Origin: Akebia trifoliata
Lineage: Eukaryota > Streptophyta > Magnoliopsida > Ranunculales > Lardizabalaceae
Direction: 5' to 3'
Assembly: GCA_017979445.1 (NCBI GenBank)
Contig: CM030713.1
Span: 28,377,934-28,441,933, forward strand
DNA: 64,000 bases
Shown: positions 34,005 through 46,559 of the stretch, one piece after another
How positions within the stretch are numbered: position 1 is the first letter of the stretch
Layout: each line of letters opens with the position of its first letter
Program-made: the position numbers and the translations under genes
Notes under the pieces: model-generated
The model's input: only the letters and a program-made list of their open reading frames with translations
What the model was told of the DNA's origin: nothing
Database searches by the model: none

Positions 34005-37000
34005 TCAGACTAAGGGCCTCTCTTCTTCATTATTTCCAACTTGAGTCTTCTCTTCTTTAAAAGACTTTATAGAGTTGTTCTTGTTGGTTCTATTTGGGAC
34101 TTTGTTTTGGTTATCTGGCAACATCTTCAACACAATCCCCATGGCTATGAGAAGTAGTCCAGTTCCATGTTGTTCCGTTAATGGCTTCGTGAATATCATG
34201 TACGATAATAGTAACGTTACCGCCTTTCTTGCCGTTGTAATCTGTGTTTTATATTTAATTTCAATGTTAAAAATCAAAATATAAAACCCAAACTCACTAC
34301 TTATATAAATTTACAAATAGAATATTTAACATGTAAAAAAAAATATGAAGAAATGTACCATGGCTGTGGTTGCAGCACCAAAGAGGGCAATTAGGGACAA
34401 AACGGATACTTGGCCGACGAATGTGGCCATTGCTTCGAACACTAGTACCCCATATACATAAGGATGCTGCATCAAAAATAAAAATAAAATTGGATCATTA
34501 TTGATCATAGCTGATCCAATATTAGGCCTACTAGATCCAGACCTAATGAAATTTCAAAATAAAACCAATGGGGTCCAATAACATGATAAAATTGGCATGG
34601 TTTTTAAACTCTTGTTGACGTCTCGTCCATGAAGAAGACCGAGTTGTCTTAATGAATTTTCCGATACGTTTGAGACGTCTCGTTCAACAATGAGAAAAAT
34701 GAACCGTGGTTTTAAATCTCATCCTATACTTTTGACTTATCTATCCGTCTCGTTGGTGGACGATACTGAGACTTATCGGACGAGTCATCTCGGTCTCGGA
34801 TGAAATTTAAAACCATGAGAATCAGTCATCCTAAACCCATCTATAAACCTCGACAGATCAAAGTGAATATTATATAGGGTAATTTAGATATGACCCTTCA
34901 GCCTTTAGTGAATATTTGAGGTGCCCCACCTCTGGTTGCAAACTGATGACATATCCCTGGACCATGGTCTTCTATGAGAGGCTAATGAGCTAAATACTAC
35001 AACCCTCAACCACTTGCCAACAAAAAAAAAAGACCATAAGTCCAAGGGATACCTCAAAATTACCCCAAGAATAAAATATTGAGCCACACCAGCTTCATGA
35101 ATAAATTTACCAAATTGCCCAAAGAAGAGCAAATATTAAATGAAGAAAAGGTCAACAGTCAACTAACGAACCTTCCATCTATTACTCCAATAAGCTTTGG
35201 ATATGCGTAGTACGCACGATACGCATCACTTTGAGAGTTAGTGTACGGCACACACGCACCCACTTTTCATTAATTACCCACAAGTCCCAAACAGGTCACA
35301 AAGAAAAATCTGCTATTTTTAACAAATAACTTGGTGACTAAAAAACAAAAAAATGGGGGAATAAAAGATCATCTCCTTTTACCTGATAACATGCAGTCCA
35401 GGCCTTAAACAGCTCTCCAGTCAAAAGCATGGGTGGAATCAAGAAAGGCAACCCAACAACAGTTGAACAAAACAACATCTCCATCTGTGTGTTTTTTAGG
35501 AGAAAATTAAGTAAAAATTCACATTTTTTATGATCCCATTTTACATTTAAACACACATGTATAAAGGCATACAAAGAGGAAACGTTGATCACACCTGTGT
35601 TGTTTCAGGATTCATGGTAAAGATTGCTTCTTGTAAATTACCAAGAAAGGAATCCATGACTAGAGCACCCGATATCATCACAACGCCTATCACGCTGAAG
35701 TTAGGAGATGTGTGAGCGTCCGCTAAGGTGAAAAGGATGAGACCCACGACAAGGAGTAGAGCCGAAAGGTATTCGTGGATTGGGTATTTCCGTCGTAGAC
35801 CAGGAATGAAGGCTCCCATTACCATTACAGGCAAAACCTGGATCAACCACATTGTAAAAACTCGTAAATTGGAAGAAACAATGGCCAATTTGGACTAAAT
35901 TCTATAAAATTTGGATTGGGTAGTTTCGGGGACTAATCCTAAATGACAATTCATAACTGTTACAAACAAAAACTGGATTACCCACATCACAAAAACTCGT
36001 AAATTTGAAGAAAGAATGGCCAATTTGGGCTAAATTCTATAAAATTAGAATTTGGTAGTTTCAAGGACTTCTCCAAAATAACAATTTGTCACCGTTACAA
36101 GCATAACCTGGATCACCCACATTGTAAAAACTCATAAATAGGAAGAAACTATGGTTGATTTGGGCTAAGTTCGATAAAATTAGAACTGGGTGGTTTTACA
36201 GATTTCTCCAAAACAACAATTCATCGAAGCAAACCATTCAAGTTTATAATTTTAATATTCGAAAAGCACCCATGGCATCCAGATTGAATCCACAGTTATA
36301 TATATTACGGTGATGAGCAATTCATAGTTCATAAATTTGCAAAATTGATTTGGGTTCAATTGGAATCAAATCAATCTGGTTAGAGCTTCGACAACATTAA
36401 TAAAACAGAATGTGGAAATTCGATTACTACTATAATCAGAAGCAGAGAATGGTAGACATAGTTTACCTTGGTGGATTTGAACATGAGCTGTGCCGGATAA
36501 TTAAGAAAAGCGAGAGACCCTTTGGTTAGACCATGGGAACCCATAAGAACGGCGGAGAGTTTCACATAAGTCTTCCAAGGGTTCACCATTTGTTTGGTGG
36601 TGAAGCCTTGAAAGTAAATTAGTACCAAATAGACAAAGCCTTGGACAAAGGTGAAGTACCAACCATAGCTGCAAGAAACAAGTAAACCCAATTTCATCAG
36701 AAAAACAAGAACCAAGAAGAAGAAAAAAAAATGAAATTTTGGGTAGATGAGAAGGTCAGCCAACCTGAATTGGAGACGATTATACACGTATTCCTGAAAT
36801 AAGGATGAAACAATAAGTCAGGAATCAATTACAGAGAGTAAAAAATCAAAATCAAAATCCCTAATTGAGGACTAAAGAATTAAAGATAAAAAATCTTAAT
36901 TTCAGTTCATGAATTTTTAGGGCAATTTGATTATAAGCTTTTTTAGAGCATTTTAGAGAGAAAAATTCTAACTTGATGAAATTTCTTCTAAAAAGATTCA

Positions 37001-37557
37001 AAGAGTTAGCCAAGAACAATATAACAGTGAACTAAAAGAATCTGTAACACCAATATTTAGAAAAAAAACCCCCTAATTTATCAAGCTTTTTAGGACATTA
37101 AACATAAGTGATAAAAAACATCACAAGCAGAAAAAAAATCCAGAAGAGATTCCATCACATCAGTCTGCAAATCGTCTCCAGAAACCGAGAAAAGTTCAGA
37201 TTCCAATATTTTTCCCTAAATAAATAAATAAGACACAGAAGAACTATTCATGCAAATGAAAAACACATTAAGAAACCCGAAGAAGAAGAAGAAAAAGTAA
37301 GATATAACAACTTAATAACAGAGCAAACCCAGCAAAATTAACGAAGCAAAAAAATGCGAGTTCGTTAGAGATTCAAGAACAAACCCAAAACGACGATTTT
37401 TAAGAATATGTAGAGAGAGAGAGAGAGAGACCTCGCAGACGCCATTAACGAGGTAACCGAAGAAGAACCCAGAAGAACAGATGAGAAATTGTTGCCAAAT
37501 CGGTTTATCAGACAGAGAAATCCCAAAAAGAGACCGAGACTGCTCTCCGTTCTTCAT
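34005..37557 (-). CDS. UTR2: Nucleotide-sugar (UDP-galactose) transporter, UTR2/SLC35B3-like, complete
   Basis: Minus-strand exons, all in phase: 37557-37432, 36793-36765, 36668-36467, 35837-35595, 35484-35383, 34466-34359, 34241-34005; 348 codons and a stop. Recognised stretches include [72 protein letters not shown] and [13 protein letters not shown], the UAA/SLC35B nucleotide-sugar transporter family, closest in memory to Arabidopsis UTR2, a Golgi UDP-galactose transporter (about 345 residues). The many hydrophobic segments fit a 9-10 pass membrane protein; the C-terminus is hydrophilic and acidic, ending EERPLV. Start choice: this ATG gives the family's conserved N-terminus and is preceded by a GA-rich leader. 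Odd points: exon 2 is 29 nt; a 135-bp unit including the start of exon 4 is repeated three times; intron 5 holds a hAT-like MITE. Substrate is inferred from the family, whose human relative carries PAPS. Confidence 0.93.
34596..34817. mobile_element. hAT-like MITE, CATGGTTTTAAA family copy c
   Basis: Ends CATGGTTTTTAAACTC and the reverse complement of GAAATTTAAAACCATG; internal gacgtctcgtcc, gtctcgttc and gacgagtcatctcggtctcg motifs are shared with copies at 25811 and 50730. Flanking 8-mers agree only partly, so the insertion looks old. Lies in intron 5 of the transporter gene. Confidence 0.65.
35818..36222. repeat. Three-copy 135-bp tandem repeat spanning the intron 3/exon 4 border
   Basis: The acceptor context cctggatca(a/c)cca recurs at exact 135-bp spacing (anchor G at 35840, 35975, 36110), with linked blocks acaaaaactcgtaaat, aatggccaatttgg and ctataaaatt in each unit. 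Only the leftmost copy (gene-proximal) is the real exon start; the other two are diverged intronic copies with decoy CAG acceptors. Confidence 0.85.
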
Positions 37558-37705
37558 CTCTCTGTCTCTGTTCTCTCTTCACGACCGTCTGATCAAACTA
37601 AAATAAATCAAACAAACTCGAAGAAGAGATAGAATCACTGTGTCTATGTTGCCATTGTTTTAGAGGAATAATTAAAGAGATTTTTCAAAGGAAGAAGAAA
37701 GGAAT

Positions 37706-37708
<3 letters not shown>

Positions 37709-37740
<32 letters not shown>

Positions 37741-37789
37741 TGTTTCTGATGTCAGCTTCTGAAAGAAGAAGAGGCTTTCAAGGGGGAAA

Positions 37790-37816
<27 letters not shown>
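37709..37816. repeat. GA microsatellites upstream of the transporter gene
   Basis: Two runs of (GA)n, 37709-37738 and about 37790-37816, within 260 bp upstream of the ATG, plus a third at 37414-37430 just after the exon 1 donor. They read as CT-rich on the coding strand, common in plant 5' leaders. Regulatory use is conjecture. Confidence 0.8.
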
Positions 37817-37823
<7 letters not shown>

Positions 37824-38030
37824 GGTTATTTAGAATTAGTGGCCCACCAAATCAACATATATAAGTTACATATAGGTGAGATGTACTGGATCATTTACGG
37901 AGATTCTTTCACAAGAGTAGTAGAGTTGAGAGATTATTTACTGTTGATCATTAATATAACTTAATGACACCCACGGATATCGAGTTGACTCTCCCGAGTC
38001 ATCTCGTGAGCGAAAAACAAGAGAGCTGCT

Positions 38031-38345
38031 TGCTATTGATGCCCAACTTTTAAATTATTTATGGCACCCAAATTAAAAATCAAAACACTCCATTAAACTA
38101 TTATATCAACGTTACAAAATATTATAACACTTATTCAAATAATTTTAATAATTGTTTACGATTATGATTAGGCTCATATAAAATATCTTAAATCTAAAAA
38201 ATAAAAATTTAGAAAAATAAAGAGAGAGAGAGAGAGAGAGAGTCTCTATTCGCACTCCCACTTTTACTTATTTGCAATTATTTTCTTATTTTTATTTTTA
38301 TTTTTAATTGGAATGTAATAAGTAAGAGTTGACGTGTAGTTCTCT
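38031..38345. mobile_element. MITE, 'GAGAGCTGCTATTGG' family copy 2
   Basis: The left end gagagctgcttgctattgat and the right arm taataagtaagagttgacgt, then gtagttctct, match the arms of 28792-29110 with substitutions. Internal tcaaaacactccattaaac also matches. Contains an extra GA microsatellite at 38219-38242. Confidence 0.6.
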
Positions 38346-38530
38346 TAAATAATATAATTATTTATTAAATATATATTTGTATTTAAATAATTAATAAATT
38401 AAATTATAAGATGCCCGACCATAACTTTTATCGTATCTTTATCTTTATATATATATATTAGAATTGATTAATTGAGTTTTGATTTTCTAATTCAATTTGA
38501 CAGAATAATTCCAAAACTCACTGAAGTAGC

Positions 38531-38640
38531 ATGTGCAAAAATCATAGATTTTTTCCCTCGAGATACATAGTTGCACATGTTTATAGGGATGCATAGCATG
38601 TATCCCGAGAGAAAAATCTAGGATTCCCAGAGGGAAAAAT
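38531..38640. mobile_element. Palindromic mini-MITE, CTCGAGATACA family copy 1
   Basis: aatcatagattttttccctc then gagatacatag faces tatcccgagagaaaaatcta. Related copies are at 49735-49838 and 63135-63248. Non-coding. Confidence 0.55.
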
Positions 38641-41600
38641 TCCAAATATATATATATAAATCTCGAATGATTTGATCGAGTTTTATTGACCCAACTCAGA
38701 CAAGTTATTTATGGTCTTTGTCATTTTGCACGATATCAAGATGAGTCATTGATTTTGGACAATTTTTTAAGAATTGATGCCGATTCAGAACTTGAGCTCA
38801 AACAAATCACATAGGATTTTTGTTGAGTTAGCATTAAGGTTAAAATTTTGCTCAATAACAAGATGAGTCAGCCGAGTCATCTCAATCTCGAACGATTTTT
38901 AGAATTGATACCGATTCTAAACTTGAACCAACCACCAGTTAATTTAATTATATTATTCTAGCAAATGGGCCAATCCTAGAGCTGGACCCACTTAATTCTG
39001 AGGTTTGATACGAATACGTAGCACTAGATCATTCCTCTGGACAATGGTTACATTGGTGGTAACGCCAACAACGTGAGTTAGGTAAAGAGAAGGGTTGGTA
39101 AGTACGGTTAATGCCACACACGGTTTATATGAGCTTTCAAGTAGGGCCCACTTACCAAAGTAGGATATCCTATGTAACGTCAGTTCTTTCTTTTAATTCC
39201 AACCCATTTGAAGGGCTTCATCATTAGTTAGTAAACTTCATTTGTTTTCCCCCATAATTGACTTTTAAACCATTCCCAAACCTACTACATGGGCCAATGT
39301 GAAACTTTCTTGTTCTGATTTGGGTCCATGTTTTAAATCTACGGAACTTAGAGGCCTACCAATTCAATCGAAAGTGATCTCAAACTAATATTGAGATCAT
39401 TGTGGTCGATCGATGGACAATGTTAGAAGTGTTGTGTAAATGTCTTGTATTTTGTTGGTTGTACACTGAGTTAAGAGGGGTTGTAGGGTTTAGTCTCTTT
39501 ATAGGAATTTCTATATTTGGGGAGATAGATGTATTTAACAACTCTTGATTTTTTAAATAAAGATCTCTAGGATTGTAAACTTAAAAAAAAAAGAAAAATA
39601 GTTATTATTTTTTATATGATCTGTGGACTGAAGCACATTGTCAAACCACATAAATTCTTATGTTGTGTGCGATTTTTTATTTTCTTTACTACTTCGTTTT
39701 TTCACAAGATGTGCTCATTGTAGAAAAAAAATCTTTGCTCACAACAATCATAGGGTTCAGGATTAACCAATGACCCTGCATGTATCAAGGGCATTCCCAA
39801 TTTACAAAACAACATAGTCGTTGAGGCTTTACGTGTTATGTCGCGAAGAGTCTTGTGAGTAAAAGAATTCTCCTCGTTTAGTTACGAGGGATTTTAGGAT
39901 ATTTGGGAAAAATTCAATAATCTAACTTAGTAAAGTGACCATGTTTCGTCTAACTGGTGAAGAGGCCAATACGTGTCAAGTTTTATTTAGAGATTGGCTC
40001 AACTCGACAAGCTATGACATTAAATATGACATCTTGATAAATTTATCGAAATTTGGGTGTAGGTGTAAAGGGTGCACATGGTTCTCAAATAGCCACATCA
40101 ATTAAGTTGATTTTATGAATAATAACAATATTATTATTATTATTACAATTAAATGATATAAATTAATACAAAATTATTAATATTAATGATTATTATTAAA
40201 ATGATCTCACCAAGAGGATGGTCCATCTTTCTTTATTTTTAGGAAAGATATTATGACAAATAAAAAAAAAATTTAAAGAGAGAAAGTCAATTTCGATACA
40301 ATTTTTTCAAAGAAAAAAATAAACAAAATGTAGGAGGCCACATGTTTAGAAACTTGTGGTTGGGAAGTGTTTGGAGAACTTTAAAACTCTTATATATTTT
40401 TTCAAATATTATTCCTTTGGATTTATTAGCTATCCAAAAGAGTAACATTTGGAGAAAAACCACTTTCATGCAATCATGAAAAATTCATATATAATGATAT
40501 TGCCACACCAAATTGTTCCCTAATACTCCAATCAATGATATTAATTACTCGATTATCGTTGATTGGATGTTCACTACACGAACAAAAATAAATAATCGAT
40601 TATCGCTGACGATAACAACTTTGTGTATTATTTTATACATGCTCTGATTAAAAGGGAGTCATTCAATTAAATAACGTGTGTTTGTGTTTGTGCGTGTGCA
40701 CACGCTTTGTTACTTTTATTGTCACCGATTTTAGATGTCTACATTTTTGGCTTTTCAATTCAATGATGTGTCTCTATAATTTTAGGGTGTCATACATAAT
40801 TTTATTAAGGGAAGTTGTGGTCCTCCGTCATACTGATCGAGAGATGTTAGGGATTCCCAAGAAATATATATATAAATTAATACTAATCTCTAGAACATTT
40901 GTTGATCTCTAGGAAATCTATATTTTTCCACTAATCTCAACTGTCTGATGGAGAACCTCGACCATCGATTAACATGTATAATAACAGAAATGGTGTGGTA
41001 ATATAATTTATCTAAACAAATGACGTCGATATTCACCCCATATTATTTTGGAACTAATTTCATTGCTTGAATCTTACGACGGGATCCAATTCTTGAAACC
41101 TTTCGCTCAATATTGGACAAAAATATTTAGTATGAATTATTAAAGTTTTTTAATATTAAAGAAACTTTTTTGATCCATGGAACTTCGCCAAACCCAAACA
41201 ATCAATCTTATCCAACAGGACTAACGTGCATGCACCATCCCACCCTATTACGTGAAACCAGTTAAACATAACCAATTTTTTTTATGGAGGGTACATATAG
41301 AGATTCAAAGTCACGACCTAGGCAATGCACTCAATCGCTTCTTACCATCTAAGCAAACCCGTTGTGGATATTAAAGAATCTTTTTATAATAAAAAGATAT
41401 ATTCTATTCTCAAAATTATATATTAACTTGAAAAGAAAATAATTCAAAATTTTATATTTTAAAATGACTCACAATAATTGATTATTCATCGATTGAATCA
41501 AGGATTCTATAAAAATCAATGGCTTTTTCAAGGATCCAAGTTATATTTGAAGTTAACCAACTTTAACTTTATTTTAGAGAGAGTCAACTTTTAAAAACCA

Positions 41601-43859
41601 CATGACAAGCATTTGCAGTCAAATGAGAAGAGTTGTCGCCAACTCAGACTTACTTTCTTTGCAATTTATAATACATTTTATATTTGTTAATGGTCGGTTC
41701 CATTACTTGGGGCATGGAACCCCAAATCCCATTCTCCTCAAGTTTTAGAACATTAATTCATTTTTAAATGAGTAATGAGAAATTTAATACATCTCAAAAG
41801 GGGTATAACTTAGGAATGATTTACAGTAGTTAATTTATTTTTATTTTAATTATAGATGGAAAGTCTCACATGAGCTCCATAAATTGTACTAAATGTATTT
41901 TTAATCTTATTAAATGACATTGACAATCCAAATACATCAAATTGATTGGTCATGATGGGTTAATGGATCAGATGGGTGAGAAAAACAAGGGTTAAGATTT
42001 TAATCTTGAGCAGACGAAGGTAGGATTGGACTGAAAAAAATTCTACCTATCAAATCCAAGGGAATATACATATGTAAATTATGTATGCTTAGATATACGA
42101 TTTTATAATAAAATATATTATTAAATAATAAATTTACTCTTATATCTAATTATTCTTTAAATTACAATTAAGATTGAAAATTTATTGTGGTGAAAATAAT
42201 ACCGAATGACTACCAAATAATTTTTAAAAAAAATGCATAATTCTAATATTTTTAGAGGTACTATTGCCACACCAACTTTTATTAAAGCCACACCAACTCT
42301 GTGCAATTCTTTAGTAATTTACGTATGAATTGGTGTGGTAACAAAAGCGCACCTTTTAAAAAAAATAAAAATTGAAAATCACACCAATCGACTAGGACCG
42401 AGTTTGGACTTAGCCGACTTAGGCCTGATAGGGATATTAGATAAGGTCAGACTACAAGACTAAAAATCAATTGATGACGTTGATAAAAATAAAATAAATT
42501 AATTGATCGATAGAAATCAACAAAAATGATATAAAACTAATTAACATAAGCTATTAATTATGCTGATTTATTGTGGTTAGGTTCACTCTGTGGGCCAAAT
42601 ATTCATGAAAATAGACTCAAATAGTATCCCACTTGACATGGTTTGAGGAAATATGGACTCAATGACTCGGTTATAGTGAGGTCTGAGCTAAAAGTCTAAA
42701 AGTAAGAACAGTCGACCGTTCAAGAAGTCAGTCTCTATTGGAGTGCTCCATTGATGTTCGAACATATAAACCCCTCTAGAAGCCGCCCCTATTTTTATAT
42801 ATTAATAGTGGGGCCTACAATTGGTTCTGCCATTGTTGTTGATCACAAATATATTCCCAGCCTATCAGCCTCCCCCAAACACTGCCACGTGGGAATGCTT
42901 TTGATCAGGTGGCCTCACTGATCATTAAGGACAAATAAGATCAAACCTCATGGGTGATTATTTCTAACAGTGTCATGAGGTGATGGGCCCAAGTGTGCCA
43001 CGTGATACCATTTGATGTGACTATAAGAAGACAAAAAAAAAAAAAAATCTCATATTTGATGGATCAAGATAGTCAAATTTCACAAAATTTGATTGATCAT
43101 GACGTTGATTATTTTTTCTTCTCTCGATGGGTCAAATTAATGAAGGATGAGAGAAATTCAACAGCTTTGAATTGTCAAATATAAGAACTTAAAAAATTTT
43201 TAACGACTGTGATTTGTCAAAATTTGATTTTTAAAATTTGAGGTCGTTAGTCCGTAGAATTTTCCAATTTTCATGTAGTGTATATTTAATTATTTATAAA
43301 ATATGAACAGTAAATCGATAGTGCCTTAATACAAATACTTGAGGTTGGTTTTGTTCCACTTAATTTGTTCAAGAAAATTATTAGTAACTAAAAATAATAG
43401 ATCTATAGAGTAACTAAATAAAAGAAATATGATTTGCTTAAATCGTAGAGTTTTACTCTTGAGAGTTCGAGATATGAAGTTCAACTTCTGCGAGTTAATT
43501 ATTGTTTTGTTACCAATGCGAATTCGTTTAGAATTGCATAAAACTTTAATTTCAATATTTATCAATTTAAGTTATTTTTTCAATGGGCATTGTAAATCCT
43601 TAAATAAACTTCAGGGCCACAAAGATCAAGTGGTGTAGATTTATCGACAACTAGTATGATTTCTCTATTTATCGTTTGGAGAGTAAAACATATTCCACAA
43701 TACGTCGGATTCATGTTTCCATCAATATATCTAAATATAGTTAGATTTCATCATCATCATTTGACTTCTTATATTGAACTTAGGGTGAGTCATCAACTCT
43801 CACTTAATAAGAAGTTATAACTCCTACCCATAAGAGGAGAGCCGTATGTAATTCCTTAA
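38641..43859. other. Long spacer without recognisable gene
   Basis: AT-rich decayed sequence. It holds a diverged CATGGTTTTAAA-family relic near 38660-38945, an A-tailed retro-like end near 39400-39600, a minus-strand tRNA-like A/B-box pair near 41280-41350 and a 99-bp MITE at 42255-42353. Open frames are short and match nothing I recognise. Confidence 0.5.
42255..42353. mobile_element. Small MITE, 'ATTGCCACACCAAC' family copy 2
   Basis: gaggtactattgccacacca on the left and the inverse tggtgtggtaacaaaagcgc on the right, with gtgcaattctttagtaattt in the loop, nearly matches 18009-18125. Confidence 0.7.
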
Positions 43860-44220
43860 GCTATGTTTGGATTGAGAGAAGTGGAGAGAAGAGAAACTCA
43901 TTAAGAGAAGAGAAGAGAAGAGAACCTTAATTTCTCTCCAACCATGTTTGGATTGATAGGAGAGAATTGGGGATAATTTTAAAATTTTAAAATATCTTAA
44001 AAGAGATCTAGGGCAGAGTTGAAATTATAAAATAATTTAAAAGATTTTTTCTCCATTTCTCTCCTCATCTCTCCACTTTTGAACAGAAAAAAAACTCACC
44101 TATTTTTCTCTCCAATTATTTTCTCTTCTCTCCCCACTTAACAATCAAAACAAGAAAAGTGGAGAGAAACTCATTTATTTTCTCTTTTCTACTTTCCATT
44201 TCTCTCAATCCAAATACAAC
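43860..44220. mobile_element. Tourist-like MITE, 361 bp
   Basis: The left end GCTATGTTTGGATTGAGAGA and the reverse complement of the right end GTTGTATTTGGATTGAGAGA match; identical TTAA flanks (43856-43859, 44221-44224), or TTA if the element is one base longer. The interior is gagaagagaa/ttctcttctc-rich and largely self-complementary. Confidence 0.75.
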
Positions 44221-44839
44221 TTAAAAAAGGATTTTTCAAGGGTAAGCGAATTGCAACTTCAATTTTGAATGTAGAAATTTTCTAATTAATCTCAAATGTA
44301 ATAGAGTTTTTTTTTTGTCAATGTTATATGTATATGTGTGTATATATATATATAATTTCCAAAAATAGGGAATAATATATTTTAAGAATTAAAAAAAAAA
44401 GAAGATTCTTTTATGGGTAATTGATTTTGATAAAGATGTATTAACCATGATATGGATGTTTAATAATGGACCTATCCATCAAAATCAAATTGATTAATGA
44501 TGTTGAGATTTATATAAATATATACTTAAAAATAATTTGAAACCAATGAGTGCAAGTAACCAATAATGCTGATTTTTATTTTAATTTGTATGAGCCTATA
44601 AGATGAGCAAAATATTCATAAGGTCAATGGCCCCTAAGACTTTCCCACGATGCATATTTGACGTCTTTATTAAAAAAATAATTTTGAAACTCGGCCGAAT
44701 CAACTCAATTGAAATCGAGGTGATTTGGCTCCAAAAATAGATGGAAGTAACTTAACTCATCAACTCAGTCGACTAGTTGAATTTTTTATTACGAAGTTGT
44801 TTGATTACATTTATCATCGAGCAAGGCTTGATAATTTGA

Positions 44840-45025
44840 AAATGAGTCGTGCTAGAGTGACCTCAGGCTGGAACCTCATATCACACTTCTTCATGTAAGA
44901 GTGGATATGAGCCATAGATGTTTTTTCATTCGTACCTTGATTAAAAGTTTATATGGTTTTCATACACTTTTTCGTCAAGAAGTACGATATGAGGTTCTAG
45001 CCTGAGGTCACTTCAACATTATTCT
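44840..45025. mobile_element. Short inverted-repeat element
   Basis: The left arm gtgacctcaggctggaacct and the reverse complement of the right arm (gtgacctcaggctagaacct) differ at one base and extend into catatc(a/g)(c/t)acttctt. The loop is about 75 bp. Superfamily unknown. Confidence 0.65.
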
Positions 45026-45582
45026 TTGAAAATAAAGCATTTGTCCGGATCAGATTGGATTGGTTTCGCATTAAGGGTGATGAAATGAAAACGAGACGGA
45101 TCAGAGTTGATTCACATATTCATTAATCCGATTGAATTGAGTACAAATTTAAAATTTTTCATATCGGTATTGGAGTGCTATTGATTTGATATCCAACCAA
45201 CTTGTGGCCAGCCCTAGCTTAGTTGACCCTAAGCCAAACCCCCCATCTATTTTGTAGGTAAGCAAAATTTTTATTTATTTAGCTCTTATTAACTAGAAAA
45301 GCAATTGAAGATGAGTTCATCTGGACTTGAGCCTAGGTCATGGGATCAATTCTCCTCAATGGTTGATTTTGATTCGGTTTCTAAAAGAACCAAAACTAGA
45401 ACCATAAAATTTTATTAGTTTCAATTCTCAAAATAATCAAAAGAGAACTCGAAATTTCAAAAAAATTCTCCTTAAATGATTCAAGAGACCATACTATCAA
45501 TTTCAAAAAAATAAAATAAAATCAGGAATTATGATTATGATTTTGATTTAGTTCCCATTGACACTCATGGTAGAATTTAACG

Positions 45583-45818
45583 AAGAGTCATGATAAAATG
45601 ACTCGCTAGGTGGCTTAGTCAATCGACTCACTAATGTGACAAGTTCGGAATCGTAGATCTGCACGCCTTAATCTACACTATTGCATTTCCCCATAAAAAA
45701 GTGTCTCCTAAGGGAGCCCTATATCCCAAGGCGGAAAGATCTATGGTTTCCAAACTTGTTCACGTCAGTGACTCGATTGAGTATGCCACCTCGCGAGTCA
45801 TTTTATCAGAACTCTTTA
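45583..45818. mobile_element. Inverted-repeat element with ~88-bp arms
   Basis: The left arm gataaaatgactcgctaggt through gaatcgtagatct pairs with the right arm agatctatggtttcc through acctcgcgagtcattttatc. The central loop is about 60 bp. Nearly the whole 236 bp is palindromic. Non-coding. Confidence 0.7.
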
Positions 45819-46325
45819 ATGAATGAAACTATAGATTTTATCAAAATTTTAAACTGCTCAGTTACCATATATGACTCCAACTCCAACTTCCACCGACAAC
45901 AAACATAGCTGCCAACTTGTACAACTTATTTCCAAAGAGGTCCTAATAATACTTTGACCTTTAGTATTTATTAATGGCTGATTCTCATTGGAAAACTACA
46001 TATTATTTTGTCATCAAGTTTAAGATCATTAATTTATTTTGAAATAAATAATGAGAAATTTAATGTGTTTAAAGTGTGGCCAACTTGATTTTTAATATAG
46101 TTTATACTAATTATCTAATTAGAATAAGTTAAAAATATTTTTATTATAATTTTGATAATAAAGACGTCCCAACTGACTATATCATGTTTGATGATCAACA
46201 TATCCATAAAAAATCAATTGGATTGATTATTATTTTTAGTTGATTCTGGTACCAGAAAAGAAATCCTCAATTTCAATCATCCACGAAAACTATTAGCATC
46301 TAATTAAAAGAAGTTATCGTTTTAA

Positions 46326-46520
46326 CCCCGAGGGATTGGCTCGATGGCAATTTCGAACTGACAAGCGATGAAATGTTTGTAGGTCGTGAGTCTGATATCT
46401 AGTATGAGCATTAATTCATTAAGGCCAACCGTGAGGTGGACCCTCACTTACCTAGCGTGTGTCATGTGCAGGTTTGGACAAGACCATGGTCTATGGATTG
46501 GGAAAAGCTCATATACGAAT
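46326..46520 (+). mobile_element. tRNA-derived SINE-like element
   Basis: ccgagggattggctcgatgg resembles an A-box head and ggtcgtgagtctgatatc a B-box; a body with tgaggtggaccctcacttac follows. Related to the one at 60113 in its 'gggnttggc' start. Confidence 0.45.
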
Positions 46521-46559
46521 CCAGCCTATTGTTTATAGGGATACTTGGTTATCAAAAAA

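Noticed and set aside
36765..36793. Doubt whether the 29-nt exon 2 of the transporter is real
   Set aside because: Doubt dismissed: it supplies EYVYNRLQF, conserved in the family, has ag/gt borders, and restores phase between exons 1 and 3.
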